Shown: in pieces, positions 63,456 to 64,000 of the stretch | How the letters are laid out: each line of letters starts with the position of its first letter | Numbering within the stretch: the stretch's first letter is position 1 | From: Porphyromonas pasteri | Lineage (GTDB): Bacteria; Bacteroidota; Bacteroidia; Bacteroidales; Porphyromonadaceae | Direction: 5' to 3' | Assembly (NCBI RefSeq): GCF_014647755.1 | Contig: NZ_BMPU01000002.1 | Span: forward strand, 358,081-422,080 | Length of the DNA: 64,000 nucleotides | Notes under the pieces: model-generated | Databases searched by the model: none | Told to the model about the DNA's origin: nothing | The model's input: the letters and a program-made list of their open reading frames with translations, nothing else | Position numbers and translations under genes: made by a program

Positions 63456-63479
63456 GTGAAGCCAAGCCCCACCCCATAT

Positions 63480-63521
63480 AAGCAGGGAGCATACAGCCGA
63501 TGTGCTGTGTGCTCCCTGCTT
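63480..63521 (+). terminator. Terminator of oxyR
   Basis: aagcagggagcatacagc pairs with gctgtgtgctccctgctt, an 18-bp stem with one G-U, followed by a run of T. Confidence 0.95.
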
Positions 63522-63562
63522 TTTTTTGTCTGCGAGTGCATCTATATGAGGGGGTGGTGTGA

Positions 63563-63662
63563 ACCTATATTGGTCGTCGGGTTGACCTATATAGGTTGCT
63601 TCACGGACCTATATAGCTTGTCACGCGGACCTATATAGGTCGACTCACTGACCAATATAGGT
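63563..63662. repeat. Family A palindrome array, 5 units
   Basis: Units start at 63563, 63585, 63607, 63629 and 63651, exactly 22 bp apart: ACCTATATTGGT, ACCTATATAGGT, ACCTATATAGCT, ACCTATATAGGT and ACCAATATAGGT. Spacers are 10 bp and unrelated. It starts about 40 bp after the oxyR terminator. Confidence 0.92.
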
Positions 63663-63851
63663 CGCTATCCTTATCCGTAGAGATCGGCAGATGAAGGCCT
63701 CGCCGTGTATGTTCCGTCCTCCGTTTAAGTGTGGGGAGAGGGTGTTAGGGGGAAGAAATATCTTATCCCCTTCCAGGTTATCCTATATATATTGTACGCG
63801 CGCGGAATGGTGGGGAAAGCGCCTTGTCGTCGTATGAATTTGCGTGTGTAT

Positions 63852-63883
63852 TTGGAAGTTTGGGTGGATTTTTCCTACCTTTG
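63852..63883 (+). promoter_or_regulatory. Strong promoter, possibly of an rRNA operon
   Basis: TTG (63852-63854), a 21-bp spacer, TACCTTTG (63876-63883). The transcribed DNA after it includes gatctttgagataattgat and gacaaacagaagtg, which resembles Bacteroidota leaders ahead of 16S rRNA. The rRNA gene itself would be beyond base 64000, so this is a guess. Confidence 0.6.
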
Positions 63884-64000
63884 CACTCGCAAAAGAAACG
63901 AACGGCCTTGCGGCGACGCAGGTAGTTTGGCTTTAAGAGATCTTTGAGATAATTGATATTGACAAACAGAAGTGTAGTAACAAACGTTTAGGGAAATGAA

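Larger units (their letters stand above)
63456..64000. other. Intergenic region at the right edge
   Basis: Holds the oxyR terminator, the fifth-longest family A array (63563-63662), a promoter (63852-63883) and a leader that runs to the window end. No gene seen; small open frames here are not convincing. Confidence 0.65.

Overview
The window looks like a chromosome segment of a Bacteroidota species, most likely Porphyromonas (genus is inference). Signs are Bacteroidota-only families (PUR/DUF3276, DUF4494, DUF4295, SusC/SusD, a Peptidase_Mx1-like lipoprotein, DUF4302), promoters of the TTG-N20-TAnnTTTG type, map between secY and infA in the ribosomal operon, and tRNA genes without encoded CCA. 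Core genes appear moderately GC-rich, while several accessory genes are clearly AT-richer.

Layout. 1-2516 (minus): a lipid A-type acyltransferase cut by the window edge, mtaB, a small membrane protein and a PUR-domain protein. 3338-7028: an AT-rich accessory patch with a 763-residue secreted protein of unknown function, a secreted EndoG-like nuclease and a small winged-helix ORF that starts in a 22-bp tandem repeat. 7091-16013: fadD-type acyl-CoA ligase, DUF4494, YggS, a CtpA-type protease, an FHA protein, rpmB-rpmG-DUF4295, a MATE pump and a YkuE-like phosphoesterase. 17094-25386: the distal spc/alpha ribosomal operon from rpsH to rplQ, including secY, map, infA and rpoA; it starts at rpsH behind its own promoter, without rpsN/rplE upstream. 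26085-29051: an AT-rich 988-residue PLD-like protein, a possible defence gene. 29365-31538: rplS and two envelope proteins. 31685-34566 (minus): an AbiJ-like gene behind uvrB. 34684-41006 (minus): a tight run of sulfatase/LTA-synthase-like protein, two tandem acyltransferases, a MATE pump and an MscS channel. 41457-46700 (minus): a TonB-type outer-membrane protein, ahpF and ahpC. 47427-55016: rpmE2 and a SusC-SusD-metallopeptidase-DUF4302 locus. 55113-56147: ilvE. 56709-56894: tRNA-Ser and tRNA-Phe. 56979-62495: two acyltransferases and two paralogous glycosyltransferases for surface glycan. 62529-63455: oxyR, the probable regulator of ahpCF. The window ends just after a strong promoter and what may be an rRNA operon leader.

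The most unusual signal is in the intergenic DNA. Two families of short-palindrome arrays recur. Family A (six arrays) has 12-bp cores of the form ACC-N6-GGT every 22 bp, placed just after gene ends or terminators. Family B (three elements) has four ACGTACGT-like cores at an identical 21/22/21 spacing, always between divergent genes. Both periods are close to two turns of DNA, and in two family A arrays the first and last spacers are exact reverse complements.
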